Notes: generated by a model from the sequence alone, not told the origin. DNA of 64,000 nt from Myxococcales bacterium (GCA_022563535.1 JADFNE010000011.1:1-64000), one strand, 5' to 3'; counted from the first letter of the stretch, positions 26,261-35,894 are shown. Program-made: numbers and translations.

Positions 26261-27148
26261 ATGACCGGTTTTTTGCAGCGACTCCTGGCCCACAAGGTTG
26301 ATCCGACACAACCCTCAGCCGGGACTGCGGATACCGCCCAGTTGCAGTTCGATCTCAAAGCCGCACGCGAACGGATCTCCGCCCTCGAAGGCGACCTCGA
26401 GGGCATGGAAGCGGAACTCGCAAAGGCTGAAGTCGAACGAGATCAGATCGAGAATCTCACCAACGACATGGCGGCCTCCCAGGTGCGCGCGGCCGCGACG
26501 GTGGGCGAACTCAATCGCGCCAAATCCGAACTCGAAGGAATGAATGAATCGCTCGCGGACCACGATCGCAACACCAAGCGGGCGCTCGCCGAGGCCAATT
26601 CGTCGAACGAAGCCAAGGATCAGATGTTTGCCGCCGTCACCAAGGCCATCGAAGAGATCAACGAATGCTTGAGCATCGCGTCGACAAGCTGTGAGGAGAA
26701 CGCCAGGGCGTCTCGAGCGGCCGGGAGCGCAGCCGATAGCGCGTTGACTGAAGCGACCCAGATGGCTCAGCGCGCGACCGAGATCATCGATGTCTCGTCG
26801 GCGATTCGCACCGTCGCGGACCGAACACGCCTGCTCTCTCTCAATGCAAAAATTGAAGCCAGCAAGGCGAAGGAGTTTGGTCGCGGGTTCAGCGTCGTGG
26901 CCGACGAAGTAAAGAAGCTCTCCCAGGAGGCCTCGGAGGCGAGCGAGCGAATCGCGCATGTGGCCGGAGCAATCGAAGACAGCACAGGGAAGATTCGCAA
27001 ATTGATCAGCGAAGTTCGGGAGACCACCGACGAAGTGAACACCAGCTCGGGCCGCATCGTCACGACTGCGAAGCGTCAAGAAATCGCGATCAACGAGCTA
27101 CTCGCGGAGATCGGGGAGAAGCACGGCGGCAACGTCGATCTCTTCTGA
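26261..27148 (+). CDS. Soluble methyl-accepting chemotaxis-like signalling protein
   Basis: About 295 residues, almost entirely coiled coil. The C-terminal half has the MCP signalling hairpin (AIRTVADRTRLLSLNAKIEASKA, then FSVVADEVKKLS), the tip that contacts CheA and CheW. There is no membrane helix and no recognisable sensor domain; the N-terminal half is a long heptad-repeat coil. It could be a cytoplasmic chemoreceptor of a Frz- or Dif-like array or an accessory array protein. The start is ATG 26261 or GTG 26204; no ribosome binding site decides. It is divergent from sppA with no che genes in the window. Confidence 0.83.
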   Translation: MTGFLQRLLAHKVDPTQPSAGTADTAQLQFDLKAARERISALEGDLEGMEAELAKAEVERDQIENLTNDMAASQVRAAATVGELNRAKSELEGMNESLADHDRNTKRALAEANSSNEAKDQMFAAVTKAIEEINECLSIASTSCEENARASRAAGSAADSALTEATQMAQRATEIIDVSSAIRTVADRTRLLSLNAKIEASKAKEFGRGFSVVADEVKKLSQEASEASERIAHVAGAIEDSTGKIRKLISEVRETTDEVNTSSGRIVTTAKRQEIAINELLAEIGEKHGGNVDLF

Positions 27149-27198
27149 TCGCCGACCCGCGATCGGCGCAAGCCAATGCGCGAGTTCTCAACAGACTG

Positions 27199-27681
27199 TC
27201 AGTCCCCAGATGCCGCCGCGCGGAACGCCGAGATCACGTCGTCGGGTGCCTGCACGAGTTCGACCAACACGCCTTCGGCGCCGATCGGCGATTCTTCATT
27301 GCCTTTGGGGTGAATGAAACAAACGTCATACCCCGACGCACCCTTGCGTATGCCCCCCGGCGTAAAGCGGACCCCTTGTTCCCCAAGCCAGCGATACGCG
27401 ACCGCCAGATCATCCACCCACAGTCCTACGTGATTGAGCGCGGGTTCGTGAACCTTGGGTTTTTTGTCCGGGTCGATGGGTTGCATCAAATCGACTTCGA
27501 CCTTGAACAACCCTGCGCCCGCCACCGCAATGTCTTCGTCGACGTTTTCGCCTTCGCTGCGATACGTCCCTGCCGGCGTCAATCCGAGGGTGTCGATCCA
27601 AAATCGGCGCAGCGCTGACTTGTCCAGACCCCCAACTGCAATCTGTTGAAGCCCAAGCACACGAAACGGCCGATCCGACAT
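27199..27681 (-). CDS. VOC-family (glyoxalase/methylmalonyl-CoA epimerase-like) protein
   Basis: A 160-residue protein with two beta-alpha-beta3 repeats of the vicinal oxygen chelate fold. [11 protein letters not shown] carries a metal-ligand His and [10 protein letters not shown] a metal-ligand Glu. The first repeat has LQQIAVGGL, with Gln where the family usually has His, so the metal site may be altered. Methylmalonyl-CoA epimerase and glyoxalase I are the best known relatives; assignment is not possible. The ATG at 27681 has GGAG 9 bases upstream and is preferred to an ATG 15 bases earlier. It is divergent from the RegB-like gene. Confidence 0.78.
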   Translation of the reverse strand: MSDRPFRVLGLQQIAVGGLDKSALRRFWIDTLGLTPAGTYRSEGENVDEDIAVAGAGLFKVEVDLMQPIDPDKKPKVHEPALNHVGLWVDDLAVAYRWLGEQGVRFTPGGIRKGASGYDVCFIHPKGNEESPIGAEGVLVELVQAPDDVISAFRAAASGD

Positions 27682-27816
27682 CTCAAAATTCTCCACAGGT
27701 TGCCCTCTCGGGGCGCCAGTTGATTTGCGCCAATGACTCTAGCCGACACCCACCCCGCACCGAAACCAGTCGGGCTGCTACTCTCCTGCCTTCTCATTCA
27801 TGCGAAAGCCAGCCTA

Positions 27817-29121
27817 ATGCTCGACACCCTGCGATCATTCTTCGATCCGCCGATTTCATCCGATCCCAGCCAGATCAAGGCAAGACTTGCTTGGGTCGTG
27901 CGGCTGCGTTGGTTGGCTCTCGGCGCCCAGTTGTTGTCCATCATTCCGGCCCTCGAGTTCGAGGTGCTCCAGCGACACTTGCTGCCGGCCTTCATCGCCG
28001 TGGTCGCCGCCCTGGCTCTGCTCAACATCGTTTCCTGGGCGGCCCTGCGGAGACAAACCGACGCCCATCTCGGACACGTGTTCTTCCAGCTCGCCGCCGA
28101 CATTGTCGCCTTGACCGCGCTGCTCGCGCTGACCGGTGGAGCCTGGAACCCGCTGATGCCGATCCTCTTTGTCCACATGGGTCTCGGCGCACTGCTGCTC
28201 GAAGGGCGACTGAGTTTCTTCCTCTTCGTCTTGCTGCTCGGGTGCATCGGATTCAATCAGGTTTACGCACAAATTGCGCCGGGCCTCGAGGCCAACCTGC
28301 TGCCCGCCTACTTGTTGTTTCCCGCACAGTTCATTGTTGCCGGTGTGTTCTGGATCCTGACAGCGTGGCTGTCGCGAACCTTGATGGCACTGCAGGCCCA
28401 CTACTCATTCTTGAGCGAGCGCAAGACTCGCATCGATCGCCTGCGCGCCGTCGGTGCTCTGGCCGCGGGACTTTCCCATGAGTTTGCGACTCCCCTCAAC
28501 ACTGCAAAGCTGAAACTCGAACGTCTTGCACGCACCAATGATTTAAAGGACGACAGCGATTGGGCAACGGCTTCCGAAGCCCTCGAGCGCTGCGAAGAAA
28601 TTTTGCGGCGCATGTCTGGTTCCCAGCTCGAACCCGAAGGATTGAAGCTCGAAGCCGTCGACGTAGCGATGATCGTCGAGCGCATGTGCGACAGTGCGTC
28701 GGAAGCTGACCGCGCGCCTGGAACATCAAAGATCCGATTCACTGATAACGGCCGCAGCCATCGCCGCGCGCTGCTTCCCGCAGTTGCCTTTTCCCATGCG
28801 ATCTTGAACCTGCTCGACAACGCTCGAGAATCGACCCACGGCACCGGACAGATCGACGTCGATGTGAGCTCCCGGGGCGGACGGATCCAGGTGCGGATCA
28901 TGGATCGCGGTCCAGGTTGGCCCGACGTCGTGCGCAAGCACTTTGGCGAACCGTTCATCACCACCAAGCCCGATGGAGTTGGACTCGGACTTTACTATGT
29001 TCATAATCTGACCGAGGCCGTCGGCGCCGAGTTCACCCTGGAGGATCGCGAGCAGGGCGGAGCCGTAGCGCGGATCTCGTTGCCCGCCCTGAGCCCGGTT
29101 GGAGAAACAACGCTGAGTTGA
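27817..29121 (+). CDS. RegB/PrrB-like redox-sensing histidine kinase
   Basis: About 434 residues. The N-terminal part has six hydrophobic segments typical of RegB, with TGGAWNPLMP in a loop matching the GGxxNP quinone-binding motif. The H-box is GLSHEFATPLNTAKL. The ATPase domain has LNLLDNARES (N-box), RIMDRGPGW (G1) and GVGLGLYYV (G2). RegB/PrrB kinases adjust respiration and carbon metabolism to redox state. An upstream ATG at 27733 is in frame, but RegB proteins usually begin close to the first helix, so 27817 is preferred. It is followed after 38 bases by its regulator gene. Confidence 0.87.
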   Translation: MLDTLRSFFDPPISSDPSQIKARLAWVVRLRWLALGAQLLSIIPALEFEVLQRHLLPAFIAVVAALALLNIVSWAALRRQTDAHLGHVFFQLAADIVALTALLALTGGAWNPLMPILFVHMGLGALLLEGRLSFFLFVLLLGCIGFNQVYAQIAPGLEANLLPAYLLFPAQFIVAGVFWILTAWLSRTLMALQAHYSFLSERKTRIDRLRAVGALAAGLSHEFATPLNTAKLKLERLARTNDLKDDSDWATASEALERCEEILRRMSGSQLEPEGLKLEAVDVAMIVERMCDSASEADRAPGTSKIRFTDNGRSHRRALLPAVAFSHAILNLLDNARESTHGTGQIDVDVSSRGGRIQVRIMDRGPGWPDVVRKHFGEPFITTKPDGVGLGLYYVHNLTEAVGAEFTLEDREQGGAVARISLPALSPVGETTLS

Positions 29122-29159
29122 ACTAACCTGTTCTAAACGATCGACACGAGCGAGTTGAG

Positions 29160-29717
29160 ATGCACGATTCGAACGACACACAGTCCGAGCAGGAAGAAAA
29201 GACGCTCTTGATCGTCGAGGACGACGAGCGCTTTGCCGAAACCCTTGCCACCGAGTTTCGCGATCGAGGCTACACGGTGGCGCATGTCGCGGACATCGCT
29301 GCACTCGAAGTCACGGATCCGAGTGAGTTCAGTTACGCCGTGGTCGACCTGCGATTGCGCCGGGATAGTGGCCTGGACGCGATCTCCTCGATCAAGTCCC
29401 GCTCGCCGGGCACGCGGGTCGTCGTGCTCACGGGCTATGGAAGCATCGCTACCGCGGTACAGGCCACCAAGAATGGCGCGACGAACTATCTCACCAAGCC
29501 AGTCGACATGGATGAACTCGAGCACACCCTGGTCACTGGCGGTGCGGGGGACGAAACGCCGATTCCAGACGAGTTCCAGAGCCTCGATCGCCACGAGCGC
29601 GAGTACATTGAATACGTGCTCAACGAATGCGGTGGAAACATCAGCCAGGCTGCCCGTCGGCTTGGACTTCATCGCCAAAGCCTGCAACGAAAGTTGCGCA
29701 AGTTCACGCCGCGCTGA
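29160..29717 (+). CDS. RegA/PrrA/ActR-like response regulator
   Basis: A 185-residue regulator with a receiver domain (VEDDERF; phospho-accepting Asp in VVDLRLRRDSG; Lys in LTKPVD) joined by a linker to a Fis-type helix-turn-helix (ISQAARRLGLHRQSLQRKLRKF), the arrangement and recognition helix typical of RegA/PrrA/ActR. It should bind DNA when phosphorylated by the upstream RegB-like kinase. It is shorter than NtrC-type proteins because there is no AAA+ domain. Targets are not visible here. Confidence 0.91.
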   Translation: MHDSNDTQSEQEEKTLLIVEDDERFAETLATEFRDRGYTVAHVADIAALEVTDPSEFSYAVVDLRLRRDSGLDAISSIKSRSPGTRVVVLTGYGSIATAVQATKNGATNYLTKPVDMDELEHTLVTGGAGDETPIPDEFQSLDRHEREYIEYVLNECGGNISQAARRLGLHRQSLQRKLRKFTPR

Positions 29718-29752
29718 TCTGAGTCGAGTTCGCAACGAAAGGAAGAATCCGT

Positions 29753-30502
29753 ATGGGCCGTTTCAACGACCTGATCGTTCTGGTCACCGGCGCCGCGTCT
29801 GGCATTGGCAAGTCGAGTGTTCTGCGCATGGCCGAAGAAGGAGCCGCGGTCGTGTGCGCGGATATTCAATCCGAGGCGGCGGAAGCCACTGCGAAGGAAG
29901 CACGGGAACTCGGTGCTCGAGCGATCGCGCTCAGCCTGGATGTCTCGGACCCTGACTCAGTAAAGAGCGCAGTCGCGGCGAGCGTTTCGGAATTTGGACG
30001 CATTGACTCACTGTGCAACATCGCGGGCATCCTGCACTTCGACAACACCCACGATCTCACCCTCGACCGTTGGAACCAGATCATCGCCGTCAACCTCACC
30101 GGAACGTTTCTGATGACCCAGGCCGCCCTGCCGCATCTGCTCGAAAGCAAGGGCGCGCTGGTCAACATGGCCTCGATCGCCGGGCTCGCCGGTCAGCCCT
30201 GGAGCGCGGCCTATGCTGCTTCGAAGGGAGGCGTGATTTCGTTCACCCGATCGATCGCCGTCGAGTATGGCAAGCAGGGCATGCGCGCGAATTCGGTTTC
30301 GCCCGGCGGGATCCTGACACCGATGCTGGAGGAATTTCGGCTGCCCGACGGTGCCGATGCAGCGTTGCTCCAGCGCATCATGCCGCTGGACAAGATGCGG
30401 GAGGCGAGTACCGCTGCCGCCGTGGTGGCGTTTCTAGCGTCGCCCGATTCGATCCATATCAACGGCGAATCGATTCGAGTAGACGGCGGGACGCTGGCGT
30501 AG
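29753..30502 (+). CDS. Short-chain dehydrogenase/reductase
   Basis: A 249-residue classical SDR: VTGAASGIGKSS for cofactor binding, CNIAG in the NNAG position, the catalytic Ser in NMASIAGLAG and YAASKGG with the Tyr-x3-Lys pair, ending SIRVDGGTLA. A ribosome binding site AAAGGAAG precedes the ATG. It may oxidise or reduce any of many alcohols or ketones; it could be cotranscribed with the RegBA genes (35 bases away), but no pathway is indicated. It ends 11 bases from the convergent rpoD gene. Confidence 0.85.
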   Translation: MGRFNDLIVLVTGAASGIGKSSVLRMAEEGAAVVCADIQSEAAEATAKEARELGARAIALSLDVSDPDSVKSAVAASVSEFGRIDSLCNIAGILHFDNTHDLTLDRWNQIIAVNLTGTFLMTQAALPHLLESKGALVNMASIAGLAGQPWSAAYAASKGGVISFTRSIAVEYGKQGMRANSVSPGGILTPMLEEFRLPDGADAALLQRIMPLDKMREASTAAAVVAFLASPDSIHINGESIRVDGGTLA

Positions 30503-30513
30503 GTTTCGAGAGC

Positions 30514-32385
30514 CTATTCGAGAAAGCTTCGCAGGACCGAGCTGCGACTCGGATGTCGCAGCTTGCGCAGTGCCTTGGCTTCGATCTGGCGAATGCGCTC
30601 CCGGGTCACGTCGAAGTCGTTTCCGACCTCTTCGAGGGTTCGCTTCGAACGCTCGTCGATGCCAAAGCGCATCTTGAGGACTCGCGCCTCCCGCGCCGGC
30701 AAGCTCGAGAGTGCGTCGCGGGTGTGATTTGCCAAGCTCGCGCGGATCGCAGCTTCTTGCGGGCATTCGGCGTTTTCATCTTCGATGAAGTCCCCGAGAT
30801 GGCTTTCTTCATCGCCGACCGCGGCCTCGAGACTCACCGGCTCACGGGCGATCTTGAAGACCATCTGAACCTTGTCGAGGGGCAGATTCAGTTCCTGGGC
30901 GAGTTCCTCGGGAGAAGGCTCGCGACCGAATCGCTGCACGAGATGGCGCGTTGCCCGCACCAGCTTGTTGATGGTGTCGATCATATGGACCGGAATTCGA
31001 ATGGTTCGGGCCTGGTCGGCAATCGCCCGGGTAATGGCCTGGCGGATCCACCAAGTTGCATAGGTCGAAAACTTGTATCCGCGTTGGTACTCGAACTTTT
31101 CCACGGCCTTCATCAGGCCGAGGTTTCCCTCCTGGATCAGGTCGGAGAACTGTAGACCGCGGTTGTTGTACTTCTTGGCGATGGATACCACGAGGCGAAG
31201 ATTTGCCTCGATCAGCTCTTCCTTGGCGAGATGAGCGCGGTCCGCGGATTCTGTATAACAATTGAGGGCGAGTCGCACTTCGTCGCCAGTCATCCTGCAG
31301 TCGGCTTCGAGGGCCTGGATGTCTTCGATGATCTCGCCCAGCAGCTCTTGCGCCTGGGCAATGCGGGCTGCATCGCCGCCCAATTTGGTCAACGCATCCT
31401 TTGCTTTGACACCTCGACCTCCGGTTGCCGCAGCGAAACTGCAGAATTGTTCGACGCTGACCATGAACGGGCGCACCACCATCTGTGCGCGACCGTCGAG
31501 CAGGCTGAAGGCTTCGCCGAGATCGCGAAAACAGTCGACCAGATCGGTGAAGCGCGGCCGTGAGAACCGCACCTTGCGAAGCCGGGTGAGCATCTTGCGA
31601 TAGTCGGTGTCGTTCTTGGCCCGCAACTGAGATTGGATCTCGACGCTGGCGCCAGATTCTGCGATCTCGGCGTGCCGCTTGACGGTTTGGGTCTTGAGCT
31701 TCGCGATGTAGTTCACTGCCTGGAGGAACTGCTTGCGACGTTGTTCCTGCGGCGGTCCGTTCGCGTCGTCCAGTCCATCGACAACCCGGCGAAGACTGAG
31801 CTCTTCCGACTTGAAAAGTTCGCTCAATTCCATCACCGCCTCGATCCCCCAGGCGTTCCCCAACACGGCAAACTGGGCGTCGTGGGTCGCGGATTCGATT
31901 CGCTTTGCGATCTCGACCTCGCCCTCGCGAGTCAACAGCGAAACGCGTCCCATCTCGCGCAGGTATACCCGCACCGGGTCGCGCATTGCCGTGGCATCCG
32001 CGGCGGTGCGGGTCCTCGGCGCAACCTTGCGCACTCGGGTCGGCTTGTCGGGAAGTTTGGCGGTCGCGTTTCCGGCCTGAGAATCTGTCGGGAGTGCAGC
32101 GACGGTTTTCGTCGAGCGAGTGCGCTTGCTTCGAGTAGCGGCTTTGCTGGTGGCTTTACGGGTAGAGGCCACGCGAGCGGCGTTCTTCTTTTTCCTGTTG
32201 CTGGCGCTCTGCTTGTTGCGAGATTTCGTCGCCGGTTGTTGGCGCCTGGAGGCGGGCGTCACAGCGACGTCTTCGCTTTCGCTGCTCTGGGCTGCGCGCT
32301 GGGTTTGGTCCTTGGCATCACCACGTTCAGTGGGAGACTCGGTACGATTCAAGTCCGCGGACATTGTTGACGCGTTCGAGGCCAT
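30514..32385 (-). CDS. rpoD: Primary sigma factor RpoD with a basic N-terminal region
   Basis: A 623-residue sigma-70. Region 1.2 ([11 protein letters not shown]) begins near residue 136, a long non-conserved insert follows, then region 2 ([35 protein letters not shown]), region 3 and region 4 ([30 protein letters not shown]). The usual acidic region 1.1 is not recognisable: residues 47-130 hold about 25 Lys/Arg, three Asp and no Glu, in an Ala/Ser/Thr-rich tract. AGGAG lies 8 bases before the ATG. It is the last gene of the rpsU-dnaG-rpoD operon and directs housekeeping transcription. Confidence 0.97.
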   Translation of the reverse strand: MASNASTMSADLNRTESPTERGDAKDQTQRAAQSSESEDVAVTPASRRQQPATKSRNKQSASNRKKKNAARVASTRKATSKAATRSKRTRSTKTVAALPTDSQAGNATAKLPDKPTRVRKVAPRTRTAADATAMRDPVRVYLREMGRVSLLTREGEVEIAKRIESATHDAQFAVLGNAWGIEAVMELSELFKSEELSLRRVVDGLDDANGPPQEQRRKQFLQAVNYIAKLKTQTVKRHAEIAESGASVEIQSQLRAKNDTDYRKMLTRLRKVRFSRPRFTDLVDCFRDLGEAFSLLDGRAQMVVRPFMVSVEQFCSFAAATGGRGVKAKDALTKLGGDAARIAQAQELLGEIIEDIQALEADCRMTGDEVRLALNCYTESADRAHLAKEELIEANLRLVVSIAKKYNNRGLQFSDLIQEGNLGLMKAVEKFEYQRGYKFSTYATWWIRQAITRAIADQARTIRIPVHMIDTINKLVRATRHLVQRFGREPSPEELAQELNLPLDKVQMVFKIAREPVSLEAAVGDEESHLGDFIEDENAECPQEAAIRASLANHTRDALSSLPAREARVLKMRFGIDERSKRTLEEVGNDFDVTRERIRQIEAKALRKLRHPSRSSVLRSFLE

Positions 32386-32554
32386 GGGGGGGGCTCCTTG
32401 CGATCAGCTGAGCCAAATTGAATCACACGCTTATACATGAATCAGTTGGCGAAACTCTGCTGCTATTTAGTCTCTACTACTCTGTCTAGTCCTGCTCGGT
32501 TCAGTCGTTCCAGGTTATCAAAATTTCGTGCATACGACGCGTCCCTTCATTCAT

Positions 32555-34444
32555 TCATTGCGTCGTGTGATTAGAAACTCCCATTGCAGCACGCCGTGCC
32601 TCGAGCTGCTTCTGTTTCTTTGCCAGCAACTTGTCTACATCCGCGTTCGGATCGCGAAGTTGACGAGTCACCGAGCCTTCTGCCTCGGTTCGCTGTCGTC
32701 GGGCAAACCAACCCAGGACATCCTCGAGCATGCGTCCTGGGGAAGTTTCGCTGTCTTCGACGACGTCGTCTACTGCTACCCGGCGCAAACATGCCGCAGC
32801 CTCACTATCAAGCAAAGGTTCCAGGATTTCGAGATCGATCGCACCCGAATCGTCGAGTTTTCCGTCCTGCGCCGCGTCAATCAGCAGCGTCAAGATGGAC
32901 TTCCATTTCCCCGCTGGAACCAGCCCGTCGACCTGTGTGCGCACGCGCTCGGTCAGCAGGGTCGGATGCAGGAAGGCCAACTGAGTCAACAAGTGAAGAT
33001 GCTGCTCTTCGCGCCCTGCCAGGCGGTTTTCCACCAACCGCGGCGCGGGAGCTGCGGCAGCGCCGCGTTCCCCGGGCGCGCTCATACGATTCTCGCGCGC
33101 TCTCGCCTTGCTCAGCGCGCCTCGCACTACCTCTGAAACCGCGGCCGGGTCCGTGCCCGTCACCATGGCGAGACGTCTTGCGTACTCCGTGCGTTCAACC
33201 GGATCCGGGTAGAGTGCGATCAAGGGAGCCAGGTGTGCGACGACCGCCGCCTTTTCGGCTGGCGTCGTGCAACCGCGCTTGAGCGCGTTCTGGATCACGA
33301 TCTCGATGGCGTCAGGCGACTCTTCGACCAATTTACGCAGCGCGTCAGGGCCCTGCTCGTTCAGGAAACTGTCCGGGTCCTGGCCTTGGGGCAAGAGCGC
33401 GGCACGCACCCGCAAACCACCGGGTAGCAATACGGGCAGCGCCTTTTCGACCGCGTTCTGCCCGGCGAGGTCCCCGTCGAAGAGCAGTACGATCTCCGAA
33501 GTGCGGCGCGCAAGTTGGCGTGCGTGTCCTTCGGTGAGTGCAGTGCCACAGGTTGCCAGCGATCCCGTGAGGCCCGCCCGGGCCAGGGCGATGCGATCGA
33601 AGTAGCCCTCACAAACGATTGCGCGGCCCGCTTTGCGAGTGCCCTCGAGCGCTTCGGGAAACCCGTAAAGCGCGTCGCGCTTGTGAAAGATGGGGGTCTC
33701 TGGCGTATTGAGATACTTGGGCTCCTGATCGGCGAAGATCGCTCGCCCGCCGAAGCCCACGATGCGGTCGCGCACGTCGCGGATGGGAAACACGATGCGA
33801 CCTCGGAGCCGGGCGTAGCTGCCGCCCTTTGCCGCTCTGCGATTGGCGTCGCCTGCCTTCGCCTCGCGTTCAATCAAGAGCCCGGCCAGGATTGCATCGG
33901 CTTCGCTCACCTCGCCCCGGACAAGATCGGCGCCGAGTTCATCCCAGCTGTTGGGCGCGTAGCCGATTCCGAAGCGCTCGCTGGCTGCTGCATCAAAACC
34001 GCGCTCGGCGAGGTACTCGATCGCCCGCTCTCCGCCCGCGCCCGCGAGACTGCGGCGGTAGAACAGCTGCGCGCGCGCGTTGGCGGCGAACAGCAACTCT
34101 GTTGTACTGGGACCAGAACCGGGACCCGTACTGGAATCACCCCGATCGTTCTCTGGAACTTCGACGCCGCATTCGCGACCAAGAGTTCGAACCGCCTCGG
34201 GGAAGGAAAGGTTCTCGTACTCCATCAGAAATTTCATCACGCTGCCGCCCACCTGGCAGCCAAAACAATGAAAGATCTGTCGTTCGGGATTGACGTTGAA
34301 AGAGGGAGTCTTCTCTTCGTGAAAGGGACAACGGCCCTTGTAGTTTCGGCCGGCCTTTTTCAGATCAACGTATCGACCAATCAGGCTGACGATGTCAATT
34401 CGATCTCGAATCGTCGCGATGGTCTCTTCAGGAATCCGACCCAC
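32555..34444 (-). CDS. dnaG: DNA primase DnaG
   Basis: A 629-residue primase that makes RNA primers for replication. The CHC2 zinc domain (CPFHEEKTPSF, then HCFGCQVGG) is at the N-terminus, the TOPRIM catalytic core (CEGYFDRIALARAG; LLFDGDLAGQNA) lies in the middle, and a helicase-binding region follows. The start is GTG 34444, preceded by GGGG. It lies 35 bases after rpsU and 169 bases before rpoD. The rpoD-proximal gap contains four tandem TGAA units near the dnaG end but no promoter I can defend. Confidence 0.97.
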   Translation of the reverse strand: MGRIPEETIATIRDRIDIVSLIGRYVDLKKAGRNYKGRCPFHEEKTPSFNVNPERQIFHCFGCQVGGSVMKFLMEYENLSFPEAVRTLGRECGVEVPENDRGDSSTGPGSGPSTTELLFAANARAQLFYRRSLAGAGGERAIEYLAERGFDAAASERFGIGYAPNSWDELGADLVRGEVSEADAILAGLLIEREAKAGDANRRAAKGGSYARLRGRIVFPIRDVRDRIVGFGGRAIFADQEPKYLNTPETPIFHKRDALYGFPEALEGTRKAGRAIVCEGYFDRIALARAGLTGSLATCGTALTEGHARQLARRTSEIVLLFDGDLAGQNAVEKALPVLLPGGLRVRAALLPQGQDPDSFLNEQGPDALRKLVEESPDAIEIVIQNALKRGCTTPAEKAAVVAHLAPLIALYPDPVERTEYARRLAMVTGTDPAAVSEVVRGALSKARARENRMSAPGERGAAAAPAPRLVENRLAGREEQHLHLLTQLAFLHPTLLTERVRTQVDGLVPAGKWKSILTLLIDAAQDGKLDDSGAIDLEILEPLLDSEAAACLRRVAVDDVVEDSETSPGRMLEDVLGWFARRQRTEAEGSVTRQLRDPNADVDKLLAKKQKQLEARRAAMGVSNHTTQ

Positions 34445-34479
34445 TTGTGCCCCAATCAGGGCGACGAACCCATCATCAA

Positions 34480-34677
34480 TTAATGGGTCATTCGCCTTAT
34501 CTTTTTCAGCGCCCGCTTGCGAGCAGCGGCAGCTTTCTTCTTCTTACTGATGCTCGGCTTGTCGTAATACTCACGTCGTCGCAGCTCAGTGAGAATTCCG
34601 GCTTTTTCACAGGTCTTCTTGAATCGCTTCATTGCCTGTTCGAAAGATTCGTTGTCCTTGACTTTGATCACGGGCAT
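34480..34677 (-). CDS. rpsU: 30S ribosomal protein S21
   Basis: A 65-residue basic protein matching bacterial S21 ([20 protein letters not shown] at the start, then RREYYDKPS and a Lys/Arg-rich tail). It sits on the 30S subunit near the anti-Shine-Dalgarno end of 16S rRNA. The start is ATG 34677, with AGGAG 12 bases upstream; the frame extends 15 codons further but S21 proteins begin with this methionine. It is the first gene of the rpsU-dnaG-rpoD operon. Confidence 0.97.
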   Translation of the reverse strand: MPVIKVKDNESFEQAMKRFKKTCEKAGILTELRRREYYDKPSISKKKKAAAARKRALKKIRRMTH

Positions 34678-35137
34678 GCGTGCTTCTTGCTCCTGGCTTT
34701 CGCTAGTTGGGGACGTGTCCACCGGTTCACGAAATACCTGTTGGTGAGTGGTTTTCGATGGCGTCTCGTGACGAAATTACATCGAAAGAAATCGCTTTTT
34801 GAGGCCCTCTTTGTCCTCGTAGCGCCCTGTTTGATTACAGCCCACGATATGCCCTGTATCCTTATTTTTCGGCATATCGGAGGTAAAACACTACAGTGAA
34901 TCGACTAGAGTGTTGCATTATTCCCCCTACTACTTGATTATTGTTCCAGAGCAGAAGGTTCTTCGATTTATTGCACATTCCCGAATGTCGCCTGCGCGTC
35001 AGCTGCTTGTTCCTGCCTCTCAGGCCCGCTCTTCGGGGTCCGGGGCGACTGGCTTCAGCCTAAAAATACCCGTCAAATCAACTGGCTTCACTCTAATCGG
35101 CACAAGCGCGTCACCCTAGCGCAGGGCGCTTGCCAGC
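34678..35137. other. Intergenic region upstream of rpsU and downstream of hisA
   Basis: These 460 bases separate hisA from rpsU, both on the minus strand, and should carry the hisA terminator and the rpsU operon promoter. I see a short hairpin AGCGC-agg-GCGCT at 35118-35130 just after hisA with no T-run, two copies of ACTGGCTTCA near 35049 and 35080, and an inverted repeat at 34846-34878. No promoter box pair is convincing and no gene is recognisable. Confidence 0.5.
34846..34878. promoter_or_regulatory. Inverted repeat upstream of rpsU operon
   Basis: GATATGCC at 34846-34853 and GGCATATC at 34871-34878 form a perfect 8-base inverted repeat around a 17-base, T-rich spacer. It lies about 170 bases upstream of the rpsU start. 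The arms could be an operator for a dimeric regulator or a hairpin in the leader RNA. The A+T-rich arms make a terminator unlikely. Confidence 0.5.
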
Positions 35138-35878
35138 TCAAGAAGTCTCGATTGCGGCGAGCGCCGACGCGAGGTTCACAGCACCGGTGTAGATCGCTTT
35201 GCCGACGATGATTCCTGCGATCCCGCTGTCCATCTGCTGTGAGGCGGCCACGATGTCATCCTCGCTCGACACCCCCCCGGATACGATTACCGGAATCGAC
35301 ACCGAACGCGCCAGCAAAACGGTCCCCTCGAGATTGGGCCCACTGAGCATTCCGTCCCGGGAGATGTCGGTGTAGACAATTGCCGCAACGCCCACGTCTT
35401 CAAAACTTCGCGCCAGATCGCTGGCATGGGCTTCAGTCGTGTCGAGCCATCCCTCGACCGCCACCCGGCCCTCCCGCGCGTCGATCCCGACGACGATCTG
35501 ATTGGGAAAACTCCGCGCAGCTTCGCGCACCAACTCGGGCTCGCGCAGCGCCACGGTCCCCAGAATCACCCGCGAGACTCCAGACTCGAGGGTCTTCGCC
35601 ACGGTTTTGATGTCGCGAATGCCACCGCCCAGCTGTACCGGGATGTCCGGACCGACGGCAGCCAGGATCGCCGCGATGGCAGCGCCATTCACCGGGCGAC
35701 CCGCCTTGGCACCGTCGAGATCGACCACATGCAAGCGGCGGATCTGATGTTCGGCGAATCCCTTGGCAACCTGCGCGGGATCCTCGTCGTAGACGGTCTT
35801 GTCCTCGTAGCGTCCCTGGGCGAGGCGCACGCAGGATCCGCTCATGAGATCGATCGCGGGGATGAGTTCGAAAGGCAT
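35138..35878 (-). CDS. hisA: Phosphoribosylformimino-5-aminoimidazole carboxamide ribotide isomerase
   Basis: A 246-residue TIM-barrel enzyme of histidine synthesis (ProFAR isomerase). The N-terminus FELIPAIDLMSGSCVRLAQG holds the catalytic Asp, and LGGGIRD and VIVSGGVSS are the two phosphate-binding motifs. The second acid is in AIVYTDISRDG. The ATG at 35878 is preferred over TTG 35884. It follows hisB by 16 bases and ends the histidine group. hisH, usually between hisB and hisA, is absent here. Confidence 0.95.
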   Translation of the reverse strand: MPFELIPAIDLMSGSCVRLAQGRYEDKTVYDEDPAQVAKGFAEHQIRRLHVVDLDGAKAGRPVNGAAIAAILAAVGPDIPVQLGGGIRDIKTVAKTLESGVSRVILGTVALREPELVREAARSFPNQIVVGIDAREGRVAVEGWLDTTEAHASDLARSFEDVGVAAIVYTDISRDGMLSGPNLEGTVLLARSVSIPVIVSGGVSSEDDIVAASQQMDSGIAGIIVGKAIYTGAVNLASALAAIETS

Positions 35879-35894
35879 TGGCAACAGCTAGCCG

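Noticed and set aside
34910-35119. 69-codon plus-strand frame upstream of rpsU with GGAGG before it
   Set aside because: No recognisable protein pattern; the GGAGG is part of the candidate regulatory region and the frame lies antisense to the expected rpsU transcript.
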